This document shows positions 1 through 10,519 of a stretch of 64,000 nucleotides of DNA, piece by piece; position 1 is the first letter of the stretch; every line of letters begins with the position of its first letter. The position numbers were made by a program, and so were the translations under genes. The notes under the pieces were generated by a model that saw only the letters and a program-made list of their open reading frames with translations, did not search any database and was not told the DNA's origin. Location: contig CM066044.1 of NCBI GenBank assembly GCA_033557465.1, positions 196,470,184 through 196,534,183 of the forward strand, given 5' to 3'. Origin of the DNA: Ichthyophis bannanicus. Taxonomy: Eukaryota > Chordata > Amphibia > Gymnophiona > Ichthyophiidae.

Positions 1-700
1 TTGAAGTCAGAGCTCAAGAGAGCTTGAAACCATACCATTAGAGGCAGTAGCCCAAAGAAACTTAGCAGATTTAACTTTGTCTGTCCCTAGACAGGCTCCT
101 GTTCTCCCTACTGGGGAAATCTGCCCCCTGTGAAGGTTGATATGATAGGGATGATGTATCTCTTGCTTTCTTCTGTCTAGGTTGCAAATGAGGGGCAAAG
201 TGGCACCAACAAGTTACATGAATGGCCAAAGTTACTATTAAAGGGTTAAATCAGCACTGAAACACTAAGAACAGGGCAAAATATCCTATCGCATTATGTG
301 AGGGGCAGGGTAACAAGGAAGGAGGTCTCCATGCAGTATGGCACTGAGTCAAGAGCGTGGTGGGGCAACAGCAACAAGCGTGACATGAACAACCCAAGTC
401 ACCGTGAGAGGGCCAGAGAAAAGAAAGGTTTTTCTTTTAGGTTTTTTGGTTTGGTTTTGTTTTGAGGGCCAAAACACAATAGTGGAACCAAAAGAGTGGC
501 AGGATACTAAAAGCAAGCTGGGCAGCATCAACACTGCCAGGGCACTGATTCAGTGTGGATGAATCTCGGTGGATGCACATTCCAAATGGGGTATCCAAGT
601 ACAATCTGGGACGTCAAAGCCAGAATGTCTGAAAAGAAAGGCAGACAAGTGCAAGTTCAGGCACAATTCCAGAAATGTGGATGTGCCCACAATATGCACG
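1..700. other. No recognised feature
   Basis: I see no convincing coding region or recognisable repeat here. Short open frames on both strands have no motif I know. The sequence is ordinary mixed composition. Confidence 0.4.
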
Positions 701-712
701 TGTATCAAATAT

Positions 713-1166
713 CTATACGAGGGGCTTGGCTGAAGGCGCTGTTACACCTGGAATTCGCATCCAGGTAATGGGCTGCGAAGGTATGGATAGAAGACCACAT
801 TGCGGCCCTACAGATCTCCAGCAAGGAGACCTGCGCAGATTAACCACAGAGGCTACCATCACGCAAACATTATACGCCATGACATGAAGTTCTAAAGAAA
901 GTCCAGCCTGGGCATAGGCAAAAGAGATGCAGTAAGCCACCCAGATGGAAAGGATGCATTTAGAAACTGCCACAATCAGCCTGTTTGGAAGCGAAGAGCT
1001 GGGAGGAACAGCGGTAGGCTTTTGTCCATTCTAGAGAGAAAGCCAATGCCCTCTTACAATCCAGGGTATGGATTGTCCTGACCTGTTTGCATGAGACCTG
1101 GGAAAAGGTGAGAAGTACCACCAACTGGTTCATATAGACATCCCCAGGAGGGTATTTCAGAACCAA
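713..1166 (-). pseudogene. Relic of DIRS tyrosine recombinase C-terminal half
   Basis: Two minus-strand frames match the recombinase of the full DIRS element at 38-39.5 kb. The stretch TIHTLDCKRALAFSL (about 1020-1075) parallels its VLHTLDCRRALSFYL. Downstream, CILSIWVAYCISFAYAQAGL (about 895-955) parallels the CxSIWVADCIAWAYRSAGL region that precedes the catalytic His-x-x-Arg box. The HxxR box is degraded (AYNVCVMVAS in place of AHRVRAKAAS), and a frameshift separates the two pieces near 960. This is a dead fragment of a different, older DIRS copy. No terminal repeats are visible beside it. Confidence 0.75.
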
Positions 1167-1440
1167 GATGTCTAATAGCGTAATAGAGTAGTGACTTAAG
1201 AGCTGGGTGGCCAGGGTTCAAATCCCACTGTGGAACTTTGTAATTTAAAGCTAGTCAATTAATTCTCCATCTTCTCTACGTTCTCTGGATGTTTTAAGGT
1301 GAAAACAAACACTTCCCTGATACCTAGTCATGCCTGTAGCAGGAATAAACATGCATGTGCCTGCAGATGGCTCCACTACTTCTCGGATTGAATGAGGATG
1401 TGCAAGTCCATTGCCCCTCTCCAGACATGCCTCTGCCACA
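1166..1440 (+). repeat. tRNA-derived SINE family S2, copy 1
   Basis: The copy starts near ATGTCTAATAGCGTAATAGA, which resembles a pol III A box region, followed by the B-box-like GGTTCAAATCCC at about 1217. The body runs through TCTCCATCTTCTCT and CTCTGGATGTT to CCTGCAGATGGCTCC. The same order of words is found in reverse complement at 7.76-8.05 kb, and the body alone at 20.23-20.42 kb. The three-way match is the evidence that this is a dispersed family. The family name is mine. Confidence 0.65.
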
Positions 1441-1844
1441 CCCCAACGCCTATTTTAACATCCTTGTACAGGAGATGTCTGTGAACTGCATTTGTGGGAT
1501 GGTTATGGAGAAGTGCACATGATTTTGATGTCCATGTGCATGTCTACAGACATCCAAACCACAACTAAACCTTTTAGAATGACCTTCCTAGTGTTCACAA
1601 TGTATAGGAAACTCCCAAAGATATGACATGTAGCTGTGCACTTAATCTTCCTGCCATTTACATAGAACTTCAAGAAAAATCAACAGATGAAGGATTATCT
1701 TGATGAAGACCAATGTTTTCACTAACTCCAGTGCCAGCTGTGAATAAAGTAGACTCTTAGGGGGTCACTTGAAAATCCTTGGCCATGATTTGGACGTCTG
1801 AAGATGCACACATGCATGTGAAATCATGGAGATGTCTCTGGATC
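1441..1844. other. No recognised gene; possible SINE S2 tail
   Basis: There is no coding signal. Repeated words such as GATGTC and ACATCC suggest this may be the 3' extension of the S2 repeat or a related unit, but I cannot define an end. Confidence 0.3.
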
Positions 1845-1854
1845 CATTTCTTTC

Positions 1855-2090
1855 TGGTTACATTTCATACCCAGCAGAGAGCTTGTAGTTTAAATTTAAT
1901 AGTCACCCAGGGCCTAGCATCAGCAAATTACTTTTAGTTTAAATTTAAAAAATAAAAGAGAGCTTTCTGGTTAAATTTAGAACCCAGCTGAGAGCTTGTA
2001 GTTTAAATTTCATAATAAGTTAGAGCCTAGCAGCAGCAAAGCACTATAATTTAAATTAAATCAGAATATAGCTTACCTCAGCAGCACAGG
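1855..2090 (+). repeat. CR1 copy 1 5'-UTR tandem repeat units
   Basis: The words AGCAGAGAGCTT, CTGGTTAAATTTA and GTAGTTTAAATTT recur at intervals of a few tens of bases, alternating with AGCATCAGCAAA/AGCAGCAGCAAAG. The same units occur at 44455-44640 in front of CR1 copy 2. Repeated promoter monomers are known in some LINE 5' UTRs. That these act as promoters is an inference. Confidence 0.6.
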
Positions 2091-2810
2091 ACAGGGTACT
2101 GTGTAGCAGCCCTCTTTTAATACGTGTTATTTCCCTCCCTCCCTCCCCAACACCCACCCACCCCTGGGATAATCGTAGCTTTATAGGTACTTACACATCT
2201 TAAAAGACAAGAGGTGCTCTCAGTTGAAGCTCGTTACCCAAATCAGTCATACACTAAGGACCTGAGATTAAATAAGCTTCAGGTGAACAAGGTATATTAA
2301 ACATATTAGGTACAGCTTTATTAGTATAAATATCCATAGCAACTCTTAGTAAGTAAAAACTTAAAGATCTAAACACAAACTTAAAATTAAGATGCAGACA
2401 GCAGTCCAGCAGCGAGATGGGGGCTTTCCAGTCTTTTTCATTGAGTGTCACATGTATGATTTTCTCCCAGTTGGTGAGAGGTCTTACATGTGCACTATGT
2501 GCAAGGAGCTCTTTGCTCTCAGGAAACGAGTCCATTCTCTAGAGCAGGGGTCCTCAAATTTTTTAAACAGGGGGCCAGTTCACTGTCCCTCAGACCGTTG
2601 GAGGGCCGGACTATAGTTTAAAAAAAAACTATGAACAAATTCCTATGCACACTGCACATATCTTATTTTGAAGTAAAAAAACAAAACGGGAACAAATACA
2701 ATATTTAAAATGAAGAACAAGTAAAGTTAAATCAACAAACTTACCAGTATTTCAATGGGAACTATGGGCCTGCTTTTGGCTAATGAGATGGTCAATGTCC
2801 GGTTCCATAT

Positions 2811-3590
2811 TGTCACCGCCTCCCTTGCCCAGGCGGTTGCCTAAGGCTTGGGAACGGGCAGTCAATATATTTATTTGTTCTAAGTGCCTATTTCTTGTAG
2901 TTGTGTAATAATCCAGCCGAGATGGTAATTATAGGCACACAGGATTTTTATTATTTTCAGCCAAAGGAACTTTAAAGATTCCAATTATCAGGATAAGGTA
3001 AGGATATTTTCCAACAGCATCAAACAAAGGCAAACTCGCTTCTCTTCAGCTTTGGCACTTAAATGAAAACACAGTATTTCCTCATACTATAACCAAACAC
3101 AGCACTGAAACTCCGGTGCAAAAAGAATTAGAAAAAAACCCCATCTTCTTTCATAGCTTTAAAACAAACAGAAGTTGTTACATTTCCAAGCAGGCAAACT
3201 TCTGTTACACATTGGTTTTTCTCTCTTTTCACCAAGTAATTCCTTCAGCTTGTTGCATTTCAGGCTTTTCACTTTCTAGCATACAAATGCTCACACACTC
3301 AGCTACAGCTTAAAACTTCAGGAACCTTATTTGCATATTTCCCAGCCGTGCTCTCTTGAAGGAGCAGCTGCCAGGTTTAAAGCTTCTGCAAATGTTCTAA
3401 CCTTTCTCAATGCCTAGAGGCTACCGAACATTCCATTTCCTCATCAGAATTCTCCTCTACTAAACCAGGCATCTCTATTTCCATACTCTCCAGGTCAGAG
3501 TCTGCTTGAGAGGCACAGGATTCATACTCAAAACTATCAGGCTTTAATCCCTTCAGGATTTCTAAGACTTTAGTCAAGGCAGTGTCCTTC
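2811..3590 (-). mobile_element. Truncated LTR (3' part) inside hAT E
   Basis: The left edge starts TGTCACCGCC, as expected for a minus-strand LTR ending in ...TGACA. It breaks the hAT subterminal sequence right after GGTTCCATAT. Reading on the minus strand, a frame ending at 3407 has the acidic C-terminus ESMEIE...DEEMECSVASRH, closely paralleling the C-terminus of the LTR-encoded ORF of the Gmr1-type element at 49-63 kb. The 5' end of the LTR is not found. A deletion seems to have removed it together with the left hairpin arm of the host hAT. The right boundary is approximate. Confidence 0.6.
3407..3580 (-). pseudogene. C-terminal fragment of LTR-encoded acidic ORF
   Basis: About 57 codons are open to a stop at 3407. 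The visible pattern is a Ser/Asp/Glu-rich stretch, ESMEIEM, then a short spacer, DEEMECS and the end. Equivalent patterns occur at 54990-55106 in the 5' LTR of the Gmr1-type element and at about 37050-37160 in the solo LTR. The function is unknown. It is listed because the same pattern recurs in three LTR sequences that otherwise differ clearly. Confidence 0.5.
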
Positions 3591-4605
3591 CTTCTCTGAG
3601 AGCCGGTTTCGACTACTGAGAGGGAGCTGATGCAGGGAGGGCAGGCTCTGCCGGGCAGGGGGGGCCCCACGGGACACTGGAATCTGTCGCAGAGGCAGCG
3701 GCAGGCCGGCAGCAGACAGCTTTTTTTTAAAAAATGTAAAATTTACTTTTAAAGTAAAAACACCCGGCGAGCCGGATAAATGTCCTCGGTGGCCGCATGT
3801 GGCCCGCGGATCGTAGTTTGAGGACCCCTGCTCTAGAGGCTAGAGTAGCAGACTTGGAAAACATAAGAAAGACAGAGAGGTACATAGACAATACCTATAG
3901 GGATATAGTCCTGAAGTCCCACCTCCAGTCTGGCAGCATCCCTGCCATGGAGGAGAGAAGTCATGTGACAGGAGAGCATCACCCTGGTGTGGCAGGAAGT
4001 GATCTTGTAACTAGGACCTGTCCTCCAGGTGATGTAAAACCCTCTCGCACCGAGGAAGTTCCTCCAAGGCCATGTGCCCATGAAGGAAAGGTTAGGACAG
4101 CCATTTATAGTTGGTGATTCGATCATTAGGTATGTAGATAGCTGGGTGGCTGGTGGACGTGAGGATCACCTGGTAAAATGCCTCACGCGCCACCTAGATA
4201 AAGTCTTAGATAGTGCTGGGGAGGAGTCTGCTGTCTTGCTACATGTCGGTACCAATGACATAGGAAAATGTGGTAGGGAGGTTCTGGAGGCTAAATTTAG
4301 GCTTTTAGATAGGAAGTTGAAATCCAGAACTTCCAGGGTAGCGTTCTTCAAAATGCTTCCCGTTCCACGCGCAGGACCCAAAAGGCAGACAGAGCTCCGG
4401 AGTCTCAATGCGTGGATGAGACAATGGTGCAGAGATGAGGGTTTGGGATTTGTTAGGAATTGGGGAACATTCTGGGGAAAGGAGGGGCTCTTCCGAAGGG
4501 ATGGGCTTCACCTTAACTGGGATGGAACCAGACTGCTGGCATTAACCTTTAAAAAGGAGTAAGAGCAGCTTTTAAACTACATAATAGGGGAAAGCCCAAG
4601 AGCGG

Positions 4606-7562
4606 ATGGTTCGGAAGAATGTATCCTTGAAGGATACCAACAAAAGTAGAGAGGTTCCAAAAAAGAGTAAAGTAGCTCAAATGCCCTCGAGTATAGAGCA
4701 GACAGAGCTTAACGATCCCAAATTACTCATGTCTACCACTAGCCAAATTAATATGAATAAAATACAGTCTCTAAAATGCTTGTATGCAAATGCTAGAAGT
4801 CTAAAAAATAAGATGGGAGAGTTAGAATATATAGCACTAAATGAGAGGTTAGATATGATTGGAATATCAGAGACATGGTGGAAGGAGGGCAACCAGTGGG
4901 ACACTGTGATACCTGGGCACAATATCGTAATGATAGAGCTGATCAAATTGGTGGAGGGGTTGCACTGTATGTTAGAGAGGGCATTGAGTCAGAAAGGATT
5001 AAAGTTTTGCAGGAAACAAAATTTGCTGTAGAATCTCTATGGATTGAAATTCCATGTAAAAAGGGGAAGGCGATGGCAGTGGGGGTGTACTGTCGACCGC
5101 TTAGCCAGAATGAACAAATGGATTATGAAATGCTCAAAGAAATCAAGGAAGCTAACAAAAGTTACAGCGCAGTAATAATAATGGGTGATTTCAATTACCC
5201 TGGTATCGACTGGGTCAGTGTCACGACAGGACATGCTAAGGAGATAAAGTTCCTAGATGAAATAATGACTGCTTCTTGGAGCAGCTGGTTCATGAACCGA
5301 CCAGAGGGGAAGCCATATAAGACCTAGTCCTTAGTGGAACACCAGAACTAGTGCAAGAGATAAGGGTGTTGGGGCAACTTGGCAATAGTGATCACAGCAT
5401 GATCGCCTTTGATTTAATTAGTGGAGGAGGGATAGTAAGGAAATCCACAGTACTACCTTTTAACTTTCGAAAGGGAGACTATGATAAAATGAGGAAAATA
5501 GTTAAGAAAAAACTAAAAGGAGCAGTTGCAAAGTTTAAAGACTTACACAAGCTTGGGTGTTGTTGAAAAATACTATCTTGGAATTCCAGACCAGCTGTAT
5601 TCCACGCTTTAAGAAAAGTGGAAGGAAGTCCAAAAAACTGCCAGCATGGTTTAAAGGTGAGGTCAGAGAGGCTGTTGTTGCCAAAAAAAAATCTTTCAGG
5701 AAATGGAAAAAAGAGCCAAACAACGAAACCTGGAAACAACACAAGCACTGGCAAGTCAAATGCAAGACATTGATAAGGCAGGCAAAGGGAGAATTTGAGA
5801 AGAAGCTTGCTGCGGAAGCAAAAATGCGAAATATAGACTTTTTCAAGTACATTCGTAGCAAAAAACCTCTGAGAGAATCAGTTGGTCCATTAGATGATAG
5901 AGGGGTTAAAGGGGCACTAAGAGGCGACAAGGCGATAGCGTAGAGACTGAATGAATTATTTGCTTCGGTCTTTATTGAAGAAGATGTAGGGATGTTACCC
6001 ATGACTGAAGTGGTATTTAAAGGTGCGGGAGGATTGAAGGAAATATTGATACATCGGGAAGATGTATTACAACTATTAGATAAACTGAAGAGTAGCAAAT
6101 CACCTGGGCCGGATGGTATACATCCAAGGGTATTGAAAGAACTGAAATATGAGATTGCAGACCTGCTATTAGTAATCTGTGAACTATCATTAAAATCATC
6201 TCTAATACCTGAAGATTGGAGGATCGCCAATGTCACACCAATTTTTAAAAAAGGGCTCCAGGGGTGATCCGGGAAACTACAGACTGGTGAGCCTGACTTC
6301 AGTACCGGGAAAAATGGTAGAAACCATCATAAAGAATAAAATTACTCAGCATGTAGATAGTCATGGCCTAATGGGAGACAGCCAACATGGCTTTAGACAA
6401 GGAAGGTCTTGTCTTACTAATCTGTTATGTTTTTTTGAAGGTGTGAATAAACAGGTGGACAAAGGTGAGTCGGTTGATATAGTGTATCTATCTGTATTTT
6501 CAGAAAGCCTTTGACAAGGTTCCTCATCAGAGACTTTTGGCAAAACTAAAGAGTCATGGGATAGGAGGCAGTGTACTACTGTGGATCAGGAACTGGTTAA
6601 AAGATAGAAAGCAGAGGGTAGGGCTAAATGGCCAATTTTCCCAATGGAGAAAGGTGAATAGTGCTGTACCCGAGGGATCTGTGCTGGGTCCGCTGCTTTT
6701 TGACATATTCATAAATGACCTGGAAAGTGGAATAATGAGTGAGATTATCAAATTTGCAGATGACACAAAACTATTTAAAGTTGTTAAAACCCAAGAGGAT
6801 TGTGGAAAATTGCAAGAGGATCTTGATAAATTGGAAGACTGGGCATCAAAATGGCAGATGAAATTTAATGTGGACAAGTGCAAAGTTATGCACCTAGGGA
6901 AGAACAACTCAAACTATGGTTACACGATGCAACCACATTAGGAACCACCACCCAGGAAAAAGATTTAGGCGTCAGTGTGGATAACATGTTAAAACCCTCG
7001 GCCCAGTGTGCAGCGGCGGCCAAGAGAGCAAATAGAATGCTAGGTATCATAAGGAAAGGAATGGAAAATAAAACAAAAGATATTATATTGCTTCTATATC
7101 ATTCCATGGTGAGACCGCACCTTGAATATTGTGTGCAATTCTGGTCGCCGTATCTTAAAAAGGATATAGCGTTATTAGAAAAGGTTCAGAGAAGAGCCAC
7201 CAAAATGGTAAAGGGGATAGAAGGATACTCCTGTGAAGAAAGGTTAAAAAGGTTAGGGCTCTTTAGCCTGGAAAAGAGACGGCTGAGGGGAGATATGATA
7301 GAAGTCTATAAATTAATGAATGGAGTGGAAAGGGTAAACGTAGATCGATTGTTTACATTATCAGAATATAGAAAAACTAGGGGACATGCAATGAAGCTAC
7401 AGGGTAAACTATTTAAGACTAATAAAAGAAAATATTTTTCACTCAACGTATAATCAAACTCTGGAATTTGTTACCGGAGGATGTAGTAAAGGCTGTTAGT
7501 GTAGCTGGGTTTAAAAAAGGTTTGGACAAGTTCCTGGAGGAAAGGTCCATGAACCATTATTA
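4606..7562 (+). pseudogene. CR1 copy 1 ORF2 (endonuclease-reverse transcriptase), frameshifted
   Basis: ORF2 carries out target-primed reverse transcription. AP-endonuclease signatures are NARSLKNKMGEL (about 4790), ISETWW (about 4866) and MGDFNYPGIDW (about 5181). RT signatures are KSSKSPGPDGIHP (block 2 region), DWRIANVTPIFKKG, QHGFRQGRSC, PEGSVLGPLLFDIFINDL, and the catalytic FADDTKLF at about 6755. The C-terminal CR1/L2 module follows: [40 protein letters not shown] and LGLFSLEKRRLRGDM. The coding sequence passes through at least seven frame changes or stops, for example near 4950, 5330, 5570, 5943, 6250, 6510 and 6920. Catalytic residues are intact but the frame is not. ORF2 ends at 7562 with NHY. 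Confidence 0.9.
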
Positions 7563-7759
7563 AGAAGGGACCTAGGATATCAATGCATGACCCAGTACAA
7601 ACATTGTGGAACCTGTGTCTTTTGGGGAAACTGCTAGGTACGTATGACCTAGATTAGTCACTGTTTGTAACAGGATACTGGGTTTGATGGACCTTGGTCT
7701 GACCCAGTATGGCATATCGTATGTTCTTAAGTACAAATGGCTTTTAAAGACATCAACAG

Positions 7760-8050
7760 TGTGGCACTGTCCAAGTAGACAGGGGGATGTGGTGAAGACG
7801 TGTCTGTGGAGGTGCAATGGGCTTACATATCCCAGTTCAGTTTCAGAAACATCGGAGTTGTCTGCAAGCACTTCCACATTTAGACCTACTCCAGGCAGAA
7901 ATAGGCATCAGGAAAGTGTGTGTTTTGGTCTTAGAACATCCAGAGGGTGTAGAGAAGATGGAGAGTTAAGTGACTAGCTTAAGATCACAAAGATCCTGGC
8001 TACACTGCTCCTAACCCACTACTCTAACCATTATGCTATTAGACATCCCC
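7760..8050 (-). repeat. tRNA-derived SINE family S2, copy 2 (inverted)
   Basis: The reverse complement begins GGGATGTCTAATAGCATAAT and TTAGAGTAGTG (A-box-like). It continues with CTCCATCTTCTCTACACC, CTCTGGATGTTCTAAGACC and CTTTCCTGATGCC, matching the copy at 1166-1440 word for word over about 250 bp with substitutions. The B box is decayed in this copy. It lies directly beyond the 3' end of CR1 copy 1, in opposite orientation to S2 copy 1 on the other side. Confidence 0.65.
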
Positions 8051-9400
8051 ATGCTGAAGTGCTATTCTGGAAACGTTTATGTAGATGTCTCCATAGACGC
8101 ACATATCACGTATGTCCACATTTTGTGAAGTCGTGCCTGTTGTTTTTTTTTTTTTTTGGATACTCTGGCTTTGACATCCCAGATTGCACATGGACATACT
8201 TTGTAAAATGTGCCTTCATATCTTTCCCACCATTGAGAATATCTGTTACCATGCATGCTGGTTGGTGGTCAGGAAAGGAAATTCTTAGTGATCTTGGTGA
8301 GGACTGGCCAGACAGCAGCCATGTGTACCCAGTGTGTCAAGTAATCTGTGCCTGTGATCTTGATGGACCCTGCAAGATGTTACGACAGAAGTTTGTGTAG
8401 AGGTCTTCCTTGGTGGGGTTGAGGGGTTGGGCGATACAGATCTCTCCTGATAATTAAGGAAATCATGATCTGTGTTAGGAGAGTCCCCCCCTGAAGTGAC
8501 CATGGGGAGGCAGCAGTTAAAGAAAGGAGTAAGTAGTGTTGACTGACATGCATTACTAGGGGTGTTCCCTCTTTCCTCCACAGCATCCTAGGGGCGTAGC
8601 CACCGAGGGCAGGGGTCTGGAGGGGCATGGACCACTTCATTTTTCATTCAGGCCCCTCCAGGGCTTGTGGGGGAAAAAAATACCATGGCCAACGTAGATC
8701 CCAAGCCCTGTCTTAGTGTCACTGCCACCTTTAAGAAACTCCACACCCCACTTAGTTACCGCCCATAATAGCTGTAACTACAAGCACATTGCAAGCTCTG
8801 GAGTCACACATCATATTGATGATCTCATGAGATCACTAGCAGGATGTGCCATCTGCAAAGTTGGGGTGTTAATAGTTACAAATATTACAGGAGGGAACGG
8901 AGCAGTATGTAGAGCTTTCAGCATTCGGGCAGTTACAAAAACTATGGGAAGGAATGGAATGGAGCCGAAGGACGACTTTTCACTGGTATGGGGCTATATT
9001 AGATGCTGGGGTGAATGGGGAGAAAGGTATATACTTGGGCGGGGGGGGGGGAGGGAACAAGATGCTGGTAGAGAAACAGGGGAAAGGCATAAACTGAAGA
9101 GCAGGCAGGGAGAAAAAGCTGTGGATGGAGACTGGGATAGATGGAGAGAGAGGCACGGGGGGGCAGTAAAGAGAGAAGTGAGAGAAAGGATGCTTGGGAA
9201 AGCAATAAGGAGACAGAAGGATGGGTATAGGAGAAGAGGGGTGTAAGGCAGGAAGGTGGTGGGTGCTGCAGGTATAGGAGTAGGGAGAACAGGGACTCAG
9301 AGTTAAGTGTGGGTTTAGGGATTGGGTGGGAGAAGAGCACAGACTCAGGACTTAGCTGGAGGAGTGACTTTGATTTATGGGAACTCTGTACCCATTAGTG
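8051..9400. other. No recognised gene; purine-rich stretch at 9000-9340
   Basis: A T-run lies near 8145. From about 9000 to 9340 the plus strand is strongly purine-rich (repeated GGAGA, GAGAGAG, AGGAAGG), and long open frames there come from composition. I recognise no element or exon. Confidence 0.4.
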
Positions 9401-9852
9401 AACTCTCCTTTAATTCTTTCCAATATCCCGAGGTCCCCATTTTCATATTGTAGTATTTTACTGTCCAACATCCTAAAACTCTGTCCAGCAAATCTTCTCC
9501 TTATTGGTAACCTCTCTTCCTAATGCTCTTATTTTAGGAGACTTCAACATTCATTATAATAACCTTTCTAGACTATGAGAAAAGTCTTTTGCCACTTTTC
9601 TCTCTGATTAAAATCTGGTACAGCATGTAACTTCTACGTATACAGCCGGACATACTTTGGATCTTATTTTAACGGATTAGAATTCCAGTACTCGACCACA
9701 GCAGTTCCACAAGCTAGCCTTACCATGGACTGACTTACCAGCCATGTGGGCCTCTGACACCCTAGCTCAAACAATGGGGATCAGGTATTCCTACGGAACA
9801 CTTTCACTATTCCCTGCAGCTGACACTATCTTTTCCCAAGGTTTTGACACAC

Positions 9853-10140
9853 CTGTACAGGGATCCACTGTGTTTGTCCCATGCCGTTTTGAATTCCGTC
9901 ACCGTGTTTGCCCCCACCACTTCCATCGGGAAGGCATTCCAAGCATCCACCACCCTTTCAGTGAAGAAATATGTCCTGACATTGCCTTTCAAGGTGGTAA
10001 ATTGAAAGGCAATGTCAGGAAATACTTTTTCACTGAAAGGGTGGTGGATGCTTGGAATGCCCTCCCGATGGAAGTAGTGGGGGCAAACACGGTGACGGAA
10101 TTCAAAACGGCACTGGACAAACACAGTGGATCCCTGTACA
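9853..10140. repeat. Inverted duplication of a LINE 3' coding end
   Basis: TGTACAGGGATCCACTGTG at about 9854-9872 is matched in reverse complement at about 10122-10140. The arms stay nearly complementary inward to ATTGCCTTTCAA (9981-9992) and TTGAAAGGCAAT (10002-10013), leaving a 9-base loop. Both strands therefore encode the same LINE C-terminal piece, with motifs VVDAWNALPMEVV and EFKTALDKHSGSL on plus and near-identical on minus. The arms are about 140 bp long with few mismatches. This is a fold-back duplication and not a normal insertion. Confidence 0.9.
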
Positions 10141-10375
10141 GCAAAAGGATAAAAACAAAATAAACGGTACCATCTAACTTCTGACCCATCTAACGTCTCA
10201 AATAGGGTGTCCTACATGGAGTGGTGGGTTCACCCCTAAACAAAGACATGGGGAGGGGTGGCCTGCACAGAGCGACAGTTGAACCTACTCTTGCCATCTT
10301 GCTGGGCAGACTAGCTGGACCATGCTGGTCTTTATCTGCCGTCACTTACTATGTTACTATGTTACCCTGGAAGTA
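10000..10375 (+). mobile_element. LINE 3' end fragment (CR1/L2-like)
   Basis: The C-terminal coding piece (FTERVVDAWNALPMEVV) is followed by a 3' UTR containing TTGCTGGGCAGACTAGCTGG, TCTTTATCTGCCGTCA and the ending TACTATGTTACTATGTTA. A related tail occurs at 12500-12575. The plus-strand arm of the inverted duplication is its coding part. Confidence 0.65.
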
Positions 10376-10519
10376 CCTGGAATACTTGTTTGAAAAAGGC
10401 CAGAAAAGTGGAAAGACAGTGGAGGCATAATAAAACCCCACAGAATCTTCATGATTTTGCAAGAAATATTGGGCCAGAGGTGCTTCGTTGGCGCATAGCC
10501 ACCCCTGCCGATCTCTAAC

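Larger units (their letters stand above)
2537..3838. mobile_element. hAT element E (2545-3830) with 8-bp target duplications
   Basis: The termini are CAGGGGTCCTCAAA and TTTGAGGACCCCTG, a perfect inverted pair, flanked by CTCTAGAG at 2537-2544 and 3831-3838. An 8-bp duplication with CAG...CTG ends is diagnostic of hAT transposons. There is no transposase ORF, so it is non-autonomous. The left subterminal sequence resembles Charlie-like hAT elements I recall from other vertebrates (unverified). About 3590-3735 is one arm of the GC-rich hairpin module seen whole in elements B and C, including GGGGGGCCCCACGGGACACT and GGCAGCGGCAGG, then a T-run. The other arm is missing, and its place is taken by an LTR fragment. 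Confidence 0.9.
2392..4562 (+). pseudogene. CR1 copy 1 ORF1 (zinc/coiled-coil/esterase protein), broken
   Basis: ORF1 proteins of CR1 elements bind the element RNA, and in many lineages carry a SGNH (GDSL-like) esterase. Here the frame opens at 2392 and shows a Cys-x-x-Cys pair (CTMCKELF) followed by a heptad-like segment. It is cut by hAT E at 2545 and resumes after 3838 with more coiled-coil-like sequence (EARVADLENIRK). A frameshift near 4070-4110 leads into the esterase part, where block I GDSIIRYVDSW, block III HVGTNDIGK and the C-terminal DGLHLNWDG (Asp-x-x-His) are all visible. The catalytic Ser, Gly/Asn and Asp/His positions therefore survive. The protein ends at 4562, just upstream of ORF2. 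The insertion and the frameshift make it non-functional. Confidence 0.8.
1845..7735 (+). mobile_element. CR1-type LINE, copy 1 (near full length, broken)
   Basis: This non-LTR retrotransposon of the Jockey/CR1 group has, in order: a 5' UTR with repeated GAGAGCTT/AGTTTAAATTT units; ORF1 with a cysteine pair, coiled coil and SGNH-esterase-like domain; ORF2 with AP endonuclease and reverse transcriptase; and a short 3' UTR ending in TTGGTCTGACCCAGTATGGC and TATGTTCTTA, the CR1-style tail seen many times in this window. It is interrupted by hAT element E (2545-3830). Both ORFs carry several frameshifts, so it is not active. Copy 2 at 44.4-63.0 kb is the same family in the same orientation. The 5' boundary is set by where the two copies start to resemble each other and is approximate. 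Confidence 0.85.

Noticed and set aside
5535..6236. 233-codon minus-strand frame
   Set aside because: It is antisense to the CR1 ORF2 RT region and has no motif of its own.
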